Positions 37,248 through 46,081 of a stretch of DNA of 64,000 bases are shown here, in pieces. This DNA is from an uncultured archaeon (GTDB lineage Archaea > Thermoplasmatota > Thermoplasmata > Thermoplasmatales > Thermoplasmataceae): positions 1,250,457 to 1,314,456 of the forward strand of contig CP009479.1 in NCBI GenBank assembly GCA_000965745.1. The letters are read 5' to 3'. The position numbers and the translations under genes were made by a program. The notes under the pieces were generated by a model that saw only the letters and a list, made by a program, of their open reading frames with translations, was not told the origin of the DNA and did not search any database. Position 1 is the stretch's first letter, and each line of letters starts with the position of its first letter.

Positions 37248-38999
37248 GTGATAAGAATCTTCAGTGAACAGCCCAACAGCAGAAGCTACCCGATGCGAAG
37301 CAACGCTTCAGGGAAACAGGGACTGAAATTTGTAGCCGTCGGCATACTGTTCTCACTCGCGCTCATGTCATACTGGTACTTTGTCCAGGACGGCGTGGCG
37401 TTCATGCAGCCAGGAAAGGTTGAAAGGCTGATGATTCTCTTCTACATTATTTTGTCATCTTCTATTTTCATGGTCGTCCACGGCTTGAGAAAATTCTACC
37501 GCCAATATATTGAAGAAACGGCTGAAGTCCAGAAAATCGTCAGGTTTCTCACAGTATTGTACAGCATATTCTATCTCTATTTCTCCGGGATCGTAGCGTG
37601 GCAGCCGAAAATTGACTTCACAAGAGTATACGGGGTCACACACGCAACTATTATCGGCTTCCCGGCGTCCGGTTCATTCGGCCAATATCCCTCTGTAAAC
37701 ATTTTCGCCCCTCCATCCTGGCATCTGGGGGCGGAGGTGCTTCCCCTTGATCTCATTCTGATGTCGGTGATTATTCCCATGGTGGCGCTCAATTTCGGGA
37801 TAATCCTGACAACACTGCGCAGGCACAGGCGCATGAGCAACGCACCACTAAACAGCACAGGTGTCGCCGCAACCATATTCACTTCGTGTCCCACCTGCGC
37901 GGTGAGTGCGATAGCTTTTGGTGTCAGTGGCATAGGGGCCGCCTCATGGTATGCAACGCTCGCGTCATACCAGTACCTCTTTGTGGCCATAGTTGTCCCC
38001 CTGCTTCTGGCTCTGCCCTTCATCAATGAACCAGCATTGAAAGGTGTATGTAAAATGACTAGTTTAAGTGATAAAGGTGTTAAAAGACCGTTTCTGTCAC
38101 CTGGTTATGAAGATAAGAAAATCAGGAGCGGCGTTTCAGCAAAGGATTATATCAGCCTGATGAAGCCGGGTATATCATTCCTGCTCATAGTGGAGGCTGT
38201 ATCATCCTATCTAATAGCAGATTCTCTTGCAGTGGGGATTGTGACCCTGCTGTCGCTGATAGCTGCGGGCTTCCTCTCTTCTGGAGGGTCAGCTGCCATC
38301 AATAACTTTCTGGAGAAAGACAGGGATTCCCGGATGGAAAGAACATCTCGGAGGCCGGTCGCATCAGAAAGGATCTCACCAGGGAAGGCTCTGGTATTCG
38401 GCATTCTGTCCATATCATTTTCCCTGGCTATTTCCGCGATATTGATCAACCTGTTTACAGCAGTTATGATCTCCTTTGGGGCAATCTCATACATATTCCT
38501 CTACACTCTGTTTCTCAAACCCAGGACCGAGATGAACATCGTAATTGGAGGGATAGCGGGAGTCTTTCCAGCCCTGGCGGGTTGGTCAGCGGCAACAGGG
38601 TCTATCGGACCACTCGCATTTCTCATAGGGGCAATAGTTTTTCTCTGGACTCCACCACACTTCTGGGGGCTCGCGACAAAATACAGGGATGACTACAGGC
38701 TTGCAGGTTATCCTATGCTCCCAGTGAGCAGGGACATAAAAGGAACCGTGAGGGCAATAACAATCTGGTCTGTTCCGATGCTTGTTGCGCCATTTGTTCC
38801 ACTGATAATTCCCCAGATAGGCACTCTTGGCATTATGTATTATGGGGCTGCAGCAGTGGTTACAGCCATATTTGTCAAGATCGATGTGGACATGCTCAGG
38901 GAGCCGACGGAGAAGAACGCTTTCAGGGCGTTTACCTTTTCCATACCGTACCTGTTTGTGATACTCCTGGCAATGATCGCGGGAACAATCACACTTTAG
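37248..38999 (+). CDS. ctaB: Heme O synthase (CtaB) fused to an N-terminal membrane domain with SCPTC motif
   Basis: The C-terminal 285 residues are a UbiA-type protoheme IX farnesyltransferase: INNFLEKDRDSRMERTSRRP at 351-370 and TPPHFWGLATKYRDDYRLAG. It makes heme O for the neighbouring oxidase. The first 270 residues form an additional membrane domain of about six helices. It bears Cys214 and Cys217 in TSCPTCAVSAIAF; I recognise no family for it. Total 583 residues is about twice a normal CtaB. Start could be GTG 37248 or ATG 37293. The ISL3 element ends just 13 bp upstream of the GTG. Confidence 0.9.
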   Translation: MIRIFSEQPNSRSYPMRSNASGKQGLKFVAVGILFSLALMSYWYFVQDGVAFMQPGKVERLMILFYIILSSSIFMVVHGLRKFYRQYIEETAEVQKIVRFLTVLYSIFYLYFSGIVAWQPKIDFTRVYGVTHATIIGFPASGSFGQYPSVNIFAPPSWHLGAEVLPLDLILMSVIIPMVALNFGIILTTLRRHRRMSNAPLNSTGVAATIFTSCPTCAVSAIAFGVSGIGAASWYATLASYQYLFVAIVVPLLLALPFINEPALKGVCKMTSLSDKGVKRPFLSPGYEDKKIRSGVSAKDYISLMKPGISFLLIVEAVSSYLIADSLAVGIVTLLSLIAAGFLSSGGSAAINNFLEKDRDSRMERTSRRPVASERISPGKALVFGILSISFSLAISAILINLFTAVMISFGAISYIFLYTLFLKPRTEMNIVIGGIAGVFPALAGWSAATGSIGPLAFLIGAIVFLWTPPHFWGLATKYRDDYRLAGYPMLPVSRDIKGTVRAITIWSVPMLVAPFVPLIIPQIGTLGIMYYGAAAVVTAIFVKIDVDMLREPTEKNAFRAFTFSIPYLFVILLAMIAGTITL

Positions 39000-39008
39000 T
39001 GATCTGAA

Positions 39009-39794
39009 ATGTTAGTGTATTCACTTTCCATTGCAGAAGCAATATTCGCGGGCTCCATCATAGTCATAGGAGGGATGGTTGAGGGAACCGGAAAAGGCCT
39101 CTCTCTGGGTACAAAATGGCCTTATACCAGGAACATGCCGGGGCTTGCACTGAAGCTGGATTCAGAGGTCTGGCACAGAGTCGTTGCCACTATTCTGGGA
39201 TTGAATGCGGTGGCAATACTGATACTTGGAAGGGGGGAACTTGAGATAGTGGGATTTCTCCTTGTTGCAGCTACGGCCCTCCTTGGGCTTGGGACCCTGT
39301 ACACACAGGCAGGAAAAGCCCCGTCACTTATTCAGGGGACTCATGACATTCTTGCTTACCTGACCCTGTTGACATATCTCCTGCTTGCTGTAAGCGACCC
39401 TGTCAACTTCGGCTCATTCCTCCTGCATGCCATCCCGCTTCATTCATTCCTTCTGGTCGCATTCATGGGGGGTGTAACTGCAGGCCAGAGAGGTTTTGGA
39501 AAAGCAATAGGGCAGTTTGTGGTTCCGAAGACATTTGCACAATGGGCATGGGTTGTTCATATGCTTTCTGTCCTGATCTTTATCCTGACGCTGGCGTATT
39601 TCTTCCCGAACTATGACGTGGCCTTTATCCTGACACTTGTCCAGATGGGGGTTGGTCTTTTTTCATACCAGTCGGTCAACAAAAACCCAAAGAGGCCTGG
39701 AATGCTCATACCGACACATCAGCTTTTCTCTGTGCTGATAGTGGTATCTATATTCTTCGGCTTGTCTATAAACGTACCATTTCTTATGAAATAA
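39009..39794 (+). CDS. ctaA: Heme A synthase-like protein (CtaA/COX15)
   Basis: Membrane protein of 261 residues and about seven or eight helices. It fits CtaA by the Glu-x2-His motif EVWHRVVATILGL, a second His in GTHDILAYLTLL, and later His residues in WVVHMLSVL and IPTHQLFSVL that would bind heme. CtaA oxidises heme O to heme A, which matches the gene order directly after heme O synthase and the A-type oxidase upstream. Sequence is divergent, so the call rests on both motifs and context. Confidence 0.75.
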   Translation: MLVYSLSIAEAIFAGSIIVIGGMVEGTGKGLSLGTKWPYTRNMPGLALKLDSEVWHRVVATILGLNAVAILILGRGELEIVGFLLVAATALLGLGTLYTQAGKAPSLIQGTHDILAYLTLLTYLLLAVSDPVNFGSFLLHAIPLHSFLLVAFMGGVTAGQRGFGKAIGQFVVPKTFAQWAWVVHMLSVLIFILTLAYFFPNYDVAFILTLVQMGVGLFSYQSVNKNPKRPGMLIPTHQLFSVLIVVSIFFGLSINVPFLMK

Positions 39795-39885
39795 ATCAAT
39801 CTTTAATTAATATTAATTTACCTAAATTATATCTTCCTGTTTTTACCTTCATCTTCTCCCTTTTTGGGAAATAGTTAAGTAAATT

Positions 39886-40083
39886 ATGGCCATGGTTAGG
39901 TATATGAATAAACTGATGGTGGTCGCAGGTTTCGCGCTTATCGCCTTTGGGGTATTCTACATGCCATTCTCCAGATTTGCAGCCTGGGACCTTTACCTGG
40001 AGGCCGCCGCCTCTATGATCTTTATAGCAGGCGCACTTTTTTTCGAGAAAGATGAAGACTTCATAGATGAGGATGAAGAGTAA
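39886..40083 (+). CDS. Small two-helix membrane protein
   Basis: 65 residues (or 59 from the internal Met at 39904) with two hydrophobic helices (MVVAGFALIAFGVFYM and AASMIFIAGALFF) and a very acidic tail (EKDEDFIDEDEE). No family recognised. It follows ctaA with a 91-bp gap on the same strand and may belong to the oxidase biogenesis set. Separate promoter possible. Confidence 0.55.
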   Translation: MAMVRYMNKLMVVAGFALIAFGVFYMPFSRFAAWDLYLEAAASMIFIAGALFFEKDEDFIDEDEE

Positions 40084-40279
40084 TCCCGGATGGGGCAAAA
40101 TGCAAGACGTTACATTATCTTTTAATACTATTACATAGATGAAAATTTTAAAAGTGATGCTACAATTACGACATAAAATATTGGGTTTGCAACTGAGCAA
40201 CCCACAGGAAAGTAGATAAGCTCAGATATGGTATAATCCAATATGTTCAACGGGCATCGAGCCCTATGGAGACTTTAGA

Positions 40280-41761
40280 ATGGCCGCAAGAAACATCCTG
40301 GCAGGAGGAATATCATCTTTCTTCATACTCCTGTATATGGTGGTAGTGCTTAACGTCGGTTATGTCTACATCGATCAGTTTGCACGCCAGGAAGTCATCA
40401 TGGCATTCATCGTTGCCATGGCTCTCCCTGTACTTGCAATGATCCCGTCCAGAAGGCTTGGGAAGGCTCAATTTTACCTGGAGCTTGTAGTGCTCCTGTA
40501 CACATACGGAATGGCAATGCTGGCGATACAGAAGCCCGTTCTTCTGTTCATCGCATTGGTCCCGTTTATAATCAACCTGCTTCTCTTCCAGTCAAGGTTT
40601 CTCACGACGGGCAGGCAGAAGTACAAAGCGGTCACATTTGTTGCACTCCTCGTTTTTATGTACTTCGTATCAAGCGTTATCAAGGTTGAAATTCCCGGTG
40701 TCAGGGGATACGAATTTGCCATTGCCCTTTATGACGACAACATCTCGCCACAGGGAATACAGTTCATAATGACAGGGGCCATAACCCTTTTCACAAAGCT
40801 GTTTGTAATCGATCTGAGTGTCGGGGATTTTCTCCTTTTCATCACCATATCTGCAATTCTCACTGAAAACTACAGCATGATATTCACTTATCTGAAGAGC
40901 AGGAACAAGGGAATGGTGAACACCACGCTTTCAGGCGCGGTGACTGCACTCAGCTGCCAGTGTGAAAGCCTTGCCGCGGCCTTTCCAACAGTGATAGTGC
41001 TCCTCCTGTCCGTGATAATAGTGCCACTCATGGTTGAAACTGTCGGCAGCATCATACTTACGTCATTCCTTCTCTCGAGGCTGTATCTTAGAGGGAGAGG
41101 CTGGGGATTCGTACACCGCGTGGAAGAATGGTCAAGGGGAAACGGATTTCTCAAGGTGATGATCCTCCCTTACCTTGTCGTGCCGCTGTTCGAGACGTTT
41201 GGGATCTTCCTGGGTTTTCTGAACATATTCATGTTCTTTGCCGGAATAAATTTCCTGATGTTCTTCACAGGTATTTCAATCCCGGTTGTAATCAAAAGAG
41301 TTGTGGGGTTCAGGGGATTCAGCAGCCGTCTGCCCCTGATAGGCCTTACCGCTCTTTCCGCTTTTCTAATGTACGTATGGTTCTTGCCTTCTCTGACCCT
41401 TGTTGCATACACTTCTCCCGCCTATTTTGCAGTGATGAACCTCTCCGCTGTCGCCTCTGGATTTCTTTCGGGTGTTGCATATGCATCCACCCGCAGCCAT
41501 GAAAACAGGAGGCTTCTGCTCGAGTTCATCACGATGATGGAGAGCATGTTTGCAATAATTGTGTTCTATATTTCTGTGGTAGGCAGGTATACAATATGGC
41601 CCGAGTTCGGCCTTCTCCAGGCCACCGAATTTGCAATTGCAATGTTTGGAGTGACTCTCCCATTCATGTGGATGAGCACCCACATGACCCTATCGGATTA
41701 TGCTGTTGATGATACTCCCACGAAGGTTAGAAGTGGAAGAAACGACGCCGTAAAGGCCTGA
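40280..41761 (+). CDS. Polytopic membrane protein with LSCQCE motif (paralogue B)
   Basis: 493 residues, about 13 hydrophobic segments, function unknown. It shares with the protein at 25948-27426: LTENY, AVTALSCQCE (Cys226, Cys228, Glu229), LEFITMM, IVFYIS and IWPEFG, and the same length. This copy closes the cytochrome oxidase and heme synthesis block, so a role in metal delivery, heme handling or assembly of the oxidase is plausible. That role is inference from context and from the Cys pair only. Confidence 0.85.
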   Translation: MAARNILAGGISSFFILLYMVVVLNVGYVYIDQFARQEVIMAFIVAMALPVLAMIPSRRLGKAQFYLELVVLLYTYGMAMLAIQKPVLLFIALVPFIINLLLFQSRFLTTGRQKYKAVTFVALLVFMYFVSSVIKVEIPGVRGYEFAIALYDDNISPQGIQFIMTGAITLFTKLFVIDLSVGDFLLFITISAILTENYSMIFTYLKSRNKGMVNTTLSGAVTALSCQCESLAAAFPTVIVLLLSVIIVPLMVETVGSIILTSFLLSRLYLRGRGWGFVHRVEEWSRGNGFLKVMILPYLVVPLFETFGIFLGFLNIFMFFAGINFLMFFTGISIPVVIKRVVGFRGFSSRLPLIGLTALSAFLMYVWFLPSLTLVAYTSPAYFAVMNLSAVASGFLSGVAYASTRSHENRRLLLEFITMMESMFAIIVFYISVVGRYTIWPEFGLLQATEFAIAMFGVTLPFMWMSTHMTLSDYAVDDTPTKVRSGRNDAVKA

Positions 41762-41777
41762 CATTGGTGGCAGGCTT

Positions 41778-42437
41778 TTATGTCGGGCCCATAAGGTATG
41801 AGATTATATTGACATACCATGGTACAATGGGGAGCGCCATAAGCAACAGGCTGAGATGAATCGACATGGAAATGTAAACACTTTTCCTCAGGTAATATAC
41901 AACTCCGTAGATCAACCCGATCGACATCATCGAGAATATGAAGATAACGGACAGGAATACGTTCGGCCACGTCCCCTGGTAGAAAAGTTCGTAATATGCA
42001 TACCAGATCCCGAAAAGGATGCCCTGTATTATTACCGCTTTCTCCCTGCTGAGCGCGTTCCCCAAATATTCTATCAGTACAAACCTGAAATTCACTTCTT
42101 CAAGCAGCACAGGGGCATAGAGTGCAAAAAGGACCTGCTCCCTGCCGAAGCCGTAGAAGGCATACAGAAAGAACCAGAATGAAATTGTGCCTACGAGCAC
42201 GAGAAAGTCAGTGGAAATGAACGCTCTTCTAGCTGACTCTGCCAATCTGTGGTCGAGAAGTATCATGGCTGATAGAACTGCTGGCATACCTATCAAGTAG
42301 AGCAAGTACGTGTCGTAGCTGACAACAATGGTGAACAGGTAGTATATCGCAAATATTATGGCCTCAAGGAATATGAACAGGACCGGCCCAATGTTTCTAG
42401 ATCCCGCCGTCTCACGTGCATTTTCAAATGATACCAT
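41778..42437 (-). CDS. CPBP-like intramembrane protease family protein
   Basis: 219 residues, about seven helices, with the family motif LLEEVNFRF (Glu113, Glu114, Arg118). The second family motif (Phe-x3-His) appears as FGIWY, with Tyr where the metal-binding His is expected; a His is present later in SIHLSLLL. It may be an altered protease or a non-catalytic relative. The stop lies 16 bp from the convergent Cys-Gln-Cys gene. Probably co-transcribed with the polyferredoxin gene upstream. Confidence 0.65.
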   Translation of the reverse strand: MVSFENARETAGSRNIGPVLFIFLEAIIFAIYYLFTIVVSYDTYLLYLIGMPAVLSAMILLDHRLAESARRAFISTDFLVLVGTISFWFFLYAFYGFGREQVLFALYAPVLLEEVNFRFVLIEYLGNALSREKAVIIQGILFGIWYAYYELFYQGTWPNVFLSVIFIFSMMSIGLIYGVVYYLRKSVYISMSIHLSLLLMALPIVPWYVNIISYLMGPT

Positions 42438-42460
42438 CCTATTCCGGCCTCCCCTTTGAT

Positions 42461-44533
42461 TCAGTCCTTTGGATTTGCATCACCCCTATTCCTGTCCTTT
42501 CTGATTTCAGTGACATAATCCCTGACATCATAGAAGTAGATGTTATCGTACGGGCATGCCTGGAGGCATGACCCGGACCCCACGCATTTTGAGCTCTTGA
42601 AGTACCCCTGTTTTATGAACTGTGAAGCAAGGTCGCCCAGACCAACCTCACAGTTCGTCACACAATCCTTAGTGGGGCATGTGACGCATGTCTGTGGACT
42701 CCTGACCTTGAGCTTGAACAGCCCTATCCTGCTGAAGAAACCCACGAACGTGCCCGTGGAACACCACCCATAACGCCTGCACGGGCTCATTCCGACGAAG
42801 GGGATGGAAACGAAGAATATGTACCAGAGGAAGTTCCATATGAACAGGGTGTAAAAAACAGTGGTGTCAATGCCGTATATGGTCAATCCTGAAGTGCCAG
42901 TAACAGAATAATATGAAATAACAGAGAACAGTATCGCAATGATCCATGAATTGTATGCTACCGTGAGCACAGAATCCTTGTACCTGCTTCCAATGTGTTT
43001 CCTGCTGAACTTGGACTCATAATTGTACGATATCATGCTCTGCCCGAGAGTGCCCCCGTACATCACTGCAGAAGGGCACAATGTGCTGCAGTAGCTTCTC
43101 CTCCCGAAAAGGAGCGCCAGGACCGCGAATATCACGTAGCTGAATACTATGCCTATGGCAAATGCGGGATAGAAGGCCCCAAGCTCACCAACATTGGGCC
43201 AGAACGGAAGAGCGTATGCCGACTTCCCGAAAAGAGAGGTCCACCATTCGCTCTGGAACCACACAGTCCATATCCAGAAGGCAGACAGTGCGAGGGCGAG
43301 ATTCCAGCGTTTCCCTTTCCATTGGGTGCTGCGCATCCTGAAGACAACCAGAAAACTCATTTCCAGACCCATTATGGTCCAGAACCAGGGGCTGTCAGTA
43401 ACTATTCCTATCAGGTATAGTGAGTCCAGAACCGATGATGCAGGGTTGAAAGCTGATACGCCGGAAAGCATATTTGAGAAAGCCGTGAAGTCAGTCATGC
43501 CGCCGCCGAAATTTATCGCAGGGACAATGGAGTACGGTGTACCGGCATTTTGAACCATTAAGGCTGCGGAAATGAACCACTCGGAAACAAACGATGCCAG
43601 TAAAACGGTAAAAAGGAAAAGCGGGTTCCTGATCCACCCGGTTCTTGACTTTTTATGGACGTCTGCCTCAACAGGCCTGATTACGCTGTTGAAGTAGACC
43701 CCCATCGTGACGGACATCCCTCCTGCATAGAACAGCCAAGCGATAAGGAAAGGACTCCGGAACACAGTACCAAAGAAAATTCCGAATGACATGAATGCGA
43801 AGGAAATGAACAGCCATCTCAACTGGTTCTTATCTTCCGGCTTCATCGTGTTCCTGCTGTGTGAGATGCGCTCGAAAAGAAGTACCATGAACAGAATCAT
43901 CGCTGCTGTAGTCAGCAAAGTCCCCATTCGCAAAAACCCATAATTTCCGAGGATAGTCGGCGAGAACAGAGCCATGCTGAGAAGGGAAAGCAGAATATAC
44001 AGATGAAGCCCCCTGGCTTTTGTTAACAGGAGCACAATTACCATTTCGGCGGACATTGGGGCAACAAACAGGTATGAGTTCACGCCAGCACTGAACATGT
44101 AGAGGATGTATGATGCCCCCCCTAAAACACCAGGAAGTGCTGAAATTCCTCCAGAACCAAATCCGAGTGAATAAGCGAGTACTCCAAGCGAGACTTCATT
44201 CCAGACAATCATCCCCACGATGAGCCTTGTCACGGAAGCCGTCAGCCCGGTAAACGGCCTTCCAATGGCGAAATAGATGAGGTAAAGGATTGTGCCCCCC
44301 ATTATGAACATGACGTAAACCATTGCAAGGAACAGATTTGCAAAGGAGGGGCCCATGTCAACGTAGAAGGATATGGCGTTGAACATGCTAGCCATCATTG
44401 TCAGGACAATAAACACAATGGCACCATGTTTAAGCGTAAAATCATACCGGTTCCTGAGTATGAGCAGCAGCAGGTAAGTTAGGACTATCGGCATCCCGGC
44501 TTCTATCAGAAGTATAAGCCCAAGGTATCGCAA
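42461..44533 (-). CDS. Large membrane polyferredoxin (NapH/CcoG-like C-terminal module)
   Basis: 690 residues with about 13-15 membrane helices, then a C-terminal iron-sulfur module. Cysteine motifs are YCSTLCPSAVMYG, PCRRYGWCSTG, TCVTCPTKDCVTNCEVG and KCVGSGSCLQACPYDN, enough for about two to three 4Fe-4S clusters in the manner of NapH, CcoG or RdxA. The N-terminal 400 residues match nothing I know. A membrane electron-transfer role next to the oxidase cluster is inferred. The start codon is TTG at 44533. Confidence 0.8.
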   Translation of the reverse strand: MRYLGLILLIEAGMPIVLTYLLLLILRNRYDFTLKHGAIVFIVLTMMASMFNAISFYVDMGPSFANLFLAMVYVMFIMGGTILYLIYFAIGRPFTGLTASVTRLIVGMIVWNEVSLGVLAYSLGFGSGGISALPGVLGGASYILYMFSAGVNSYLFVAPMSAEMVIVLLLTKARGLHLYILLSLLSMALFSPTILGNYGFLRMGTLLTTAAMILFMVLLFERISHSRNTMKPEDKNQLRWLFISFAFMSFGIFFGTVFRSPFLIAWLFYAGGMSVTMGVYFNSVIRPVEADVHKKSRTGWIRNPLFLFTVLLASFVSEWFISAALMVQNAGTPYSIVPAINFGGGMTDFTAFSNMLSGVSAFNPASSVLDSLYLIGIVTDSPWFWTIMGLEMSFLVVFRMRSTQWKGKRWNLALALSAFWIWTVWFQSEWWTSLFGKSAYALPFWPNVGELGAFYPAFAIGIVFSYVIFAVLALLFGRRSYCSTLCPSAVMYGGTLGQSMISYNYESKFSRKHIGSRYKDSVLTVAYNSWIIAILFSVISYYSVTGTSGLTIYGIDTTVFYTLFIWNFLWYIFFVSIPFVGMSPCRRYGWCSTGTFVGFFSRIGLFKLKVRSPQTCVTCPTKDCVTNCEVGLGDLASQFIKQGYFKSSKCVGSGSCLQACPYDNIYFYDVRDYVTEIRKDRNRGDANPKD

Positions 44534-44814
44534 TACAGATCACACGATTCCCGAATTTAGTATTAAAATATAACTATTACCGATACAGTTCAAAATATCT
44601 AGGTGGCACTCAGGTTTTCGTATTCTAAAGGCATGTTTTTGGAATGAGTTCAGTATATAACCAGTCATAGGCTGCTGCCAGGTTAAATTACAATATATGA
44701 TAGTATTATAACTTAACTGTTATTATAAAATAAGCAAATCCTCATAGAATAATGTTAAATATCTATCATGATTTTTGGAAACATAACACATAATAACATA
44801 ATAAACTGATTGAA

Positions 44815-45273
44815 ATGCTTAAACGGAGAGAATGGGACAGGACCGTTATAAAGGTAATCTTTGTCATGGTCAGGGTACTTCTTCTCGTTGCAATAGTTAT
44901 CGAGATCTATTTCACGGGGCAGCTCCTTTATCAGAAGATACCTGAGGGGGCTTCAGCAGTGACCCAGGATCTGGCAAACCTTGTGTCTGGAAGCCTGCTC
45001 GCACTCGCCATCATGGACATCTATCTTTCCGTTGGGGTCTATTCAAGGGGCGACATAAAGAACCTGGTGTACATCATCGACGCTGCGGTCTTCTTCGTGG
45101 TAAGGGACATCGTCATTCAACTTTTCAACGGTGAAAGCATTCCTCAGTATAACGTATACATTTACAGGGTGGGAATTCTCGGGGCAGTGGTTCTCGCACT
45201 GGTTGCAGCACGATTTGTGGCAATCCTGTCTTCTGAAAAGGCAATGCAGGTTAACAGGGATGAACTTTCGTAG
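44815..45273 (+). CDS. PsiE-like membrane protein
   Basis: 152 residues with four predicted helices. Segments such as RVLLLVAIVIEIYF, ALAIMDIYLSVGVY and VVRDIVIQLFNG fit the phosphate-starvation-inducible PsiE family, whose biochemical function is unknown. The 281 bp upstream are very AT-rich and hold several TATA-like tracts but no gene. It converges with the ABC permease gene, 19 bp apart. Confidence 0.65.
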   Translation: MLKRREWDRTVIKVIFVMVRVLLLVAIVIEIYFTGQLLYQKIPEGASAVTQDLANLVSGSLLALAIMDIYLSVGVYSRGDIKNLVYIIDAAVFFVVRDIVIQLFNGESIPQYNVYIYRVGILGAVVLALVAARFVAILSSEKAMQVNRDELS

Positions 45274-45292
45274 CTTACCTTCAGCATCGTTC

Positions 45293-46081
45293 TCATCTCC
45301 AGTGTCCCTTTCCAATAAAAAAAGCTATGACAAAAACAACGACACCGGATATTACCACCAAGGGTCCTGCCGGAACGCCTGAAAAGTATGAAATAACGAC
45401 TCCAATCACCGCGCTGAACCCGCCGAAAAATGCACTGAAAAGGGCATAATTCCTCAGATTTCTGCTTATGTTCCTCGCAGCAGCCGCAGGCACTATTACG
45501 ACCGCTCCCACGAGAATAGTCCCAACCTCCTTTATGCCGATTGCCACAACCGTCGCTACAAGGATAAGGTAGATGAGATTTATTCTCTCCACTTTCACAC
45601 CCATCGAGAGGGCCATTTCCTTTGAAATCATGGACATGGCCATATCTCTGTAGATCAACCTGGTTACGAGCACGGTGAAAAATGCTATAACGCCTGTAAT
45701 GGCAGTATCCAGGGGTGTAATCGTACTGATATCACCGAAAAGGGCATGCAGAAGCTCCGTCTCAGGGGTTATCAGCAGTCCCACCGCGAGTGCCAGGACG
45801 AACAGCACGCCTATGATGGTTTCAATAGGAAGGACTGTGGACTTTTGGAGGTACCAGGTAGCAATCATAACTGCTACAAGAAAGCTGAATGCTCCAATAA
45901 ACGGGTTGAAATTCAGAAGCAGGCCTATGGCAAGACCAGGGAGGGCAACATGCGACAGGGCATCTCCAACGAGGGCCATTCTTTTTGAGATCATGATGGA
46001 TCCAAGGTACCCTGCGGTAGGGCCTACGAAAATACCGACGATGATAGGCAGAAGCAATGCGTATTGCAAGGTGTCAGTCAC
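45293..46081 (-). CDS. ABC-3 family metal transporter permease (ZnuB/MntB-like)
   Basis: 262 residues and about eight helices. Typical segments are ISKRMALVGDALSHVALPGL and GTILVGAVVIVPAAAARNIS. The family imports zinc or manganese (sometimes iron). The start GTG 46081 overlaps the ATPase gene by 8 bp. No solute-binding protein gene is nearby, so the full transporter must draw it from elsewhere. Metal specificity cannot be told. Confidence 0.9.
   Translation of the reverse strand: MTDTLQYALLLPIIVGIFVGPTAGYLGSIMISKRMALVGDALSHVALPGLAIGLLLNFNPFIGAFSFLVAVMIATWYLQKSTVLPIETIIGVLFVLALAVGLLITPETELLHALFGDISTITPLDTAITGVIAFFTVLVTRLIYRDMAMSMISKEMALSMGVKVERINLIYLILVATVVAIGIKEVGTILVGAVVIVPAAAARNISRNLRNYALFSAFFGGFSAVIGVVISYFSGVPAGPLVVISGVVVFVIAFFIGKGHWR

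Noticed and set aside
39796-40200. 134-codon minus-strand frame opposite the small membrane protein
   Set aside because: Antisense to a better small gene with two membrane helices; Cys/His-rich composition looks like a shadow.
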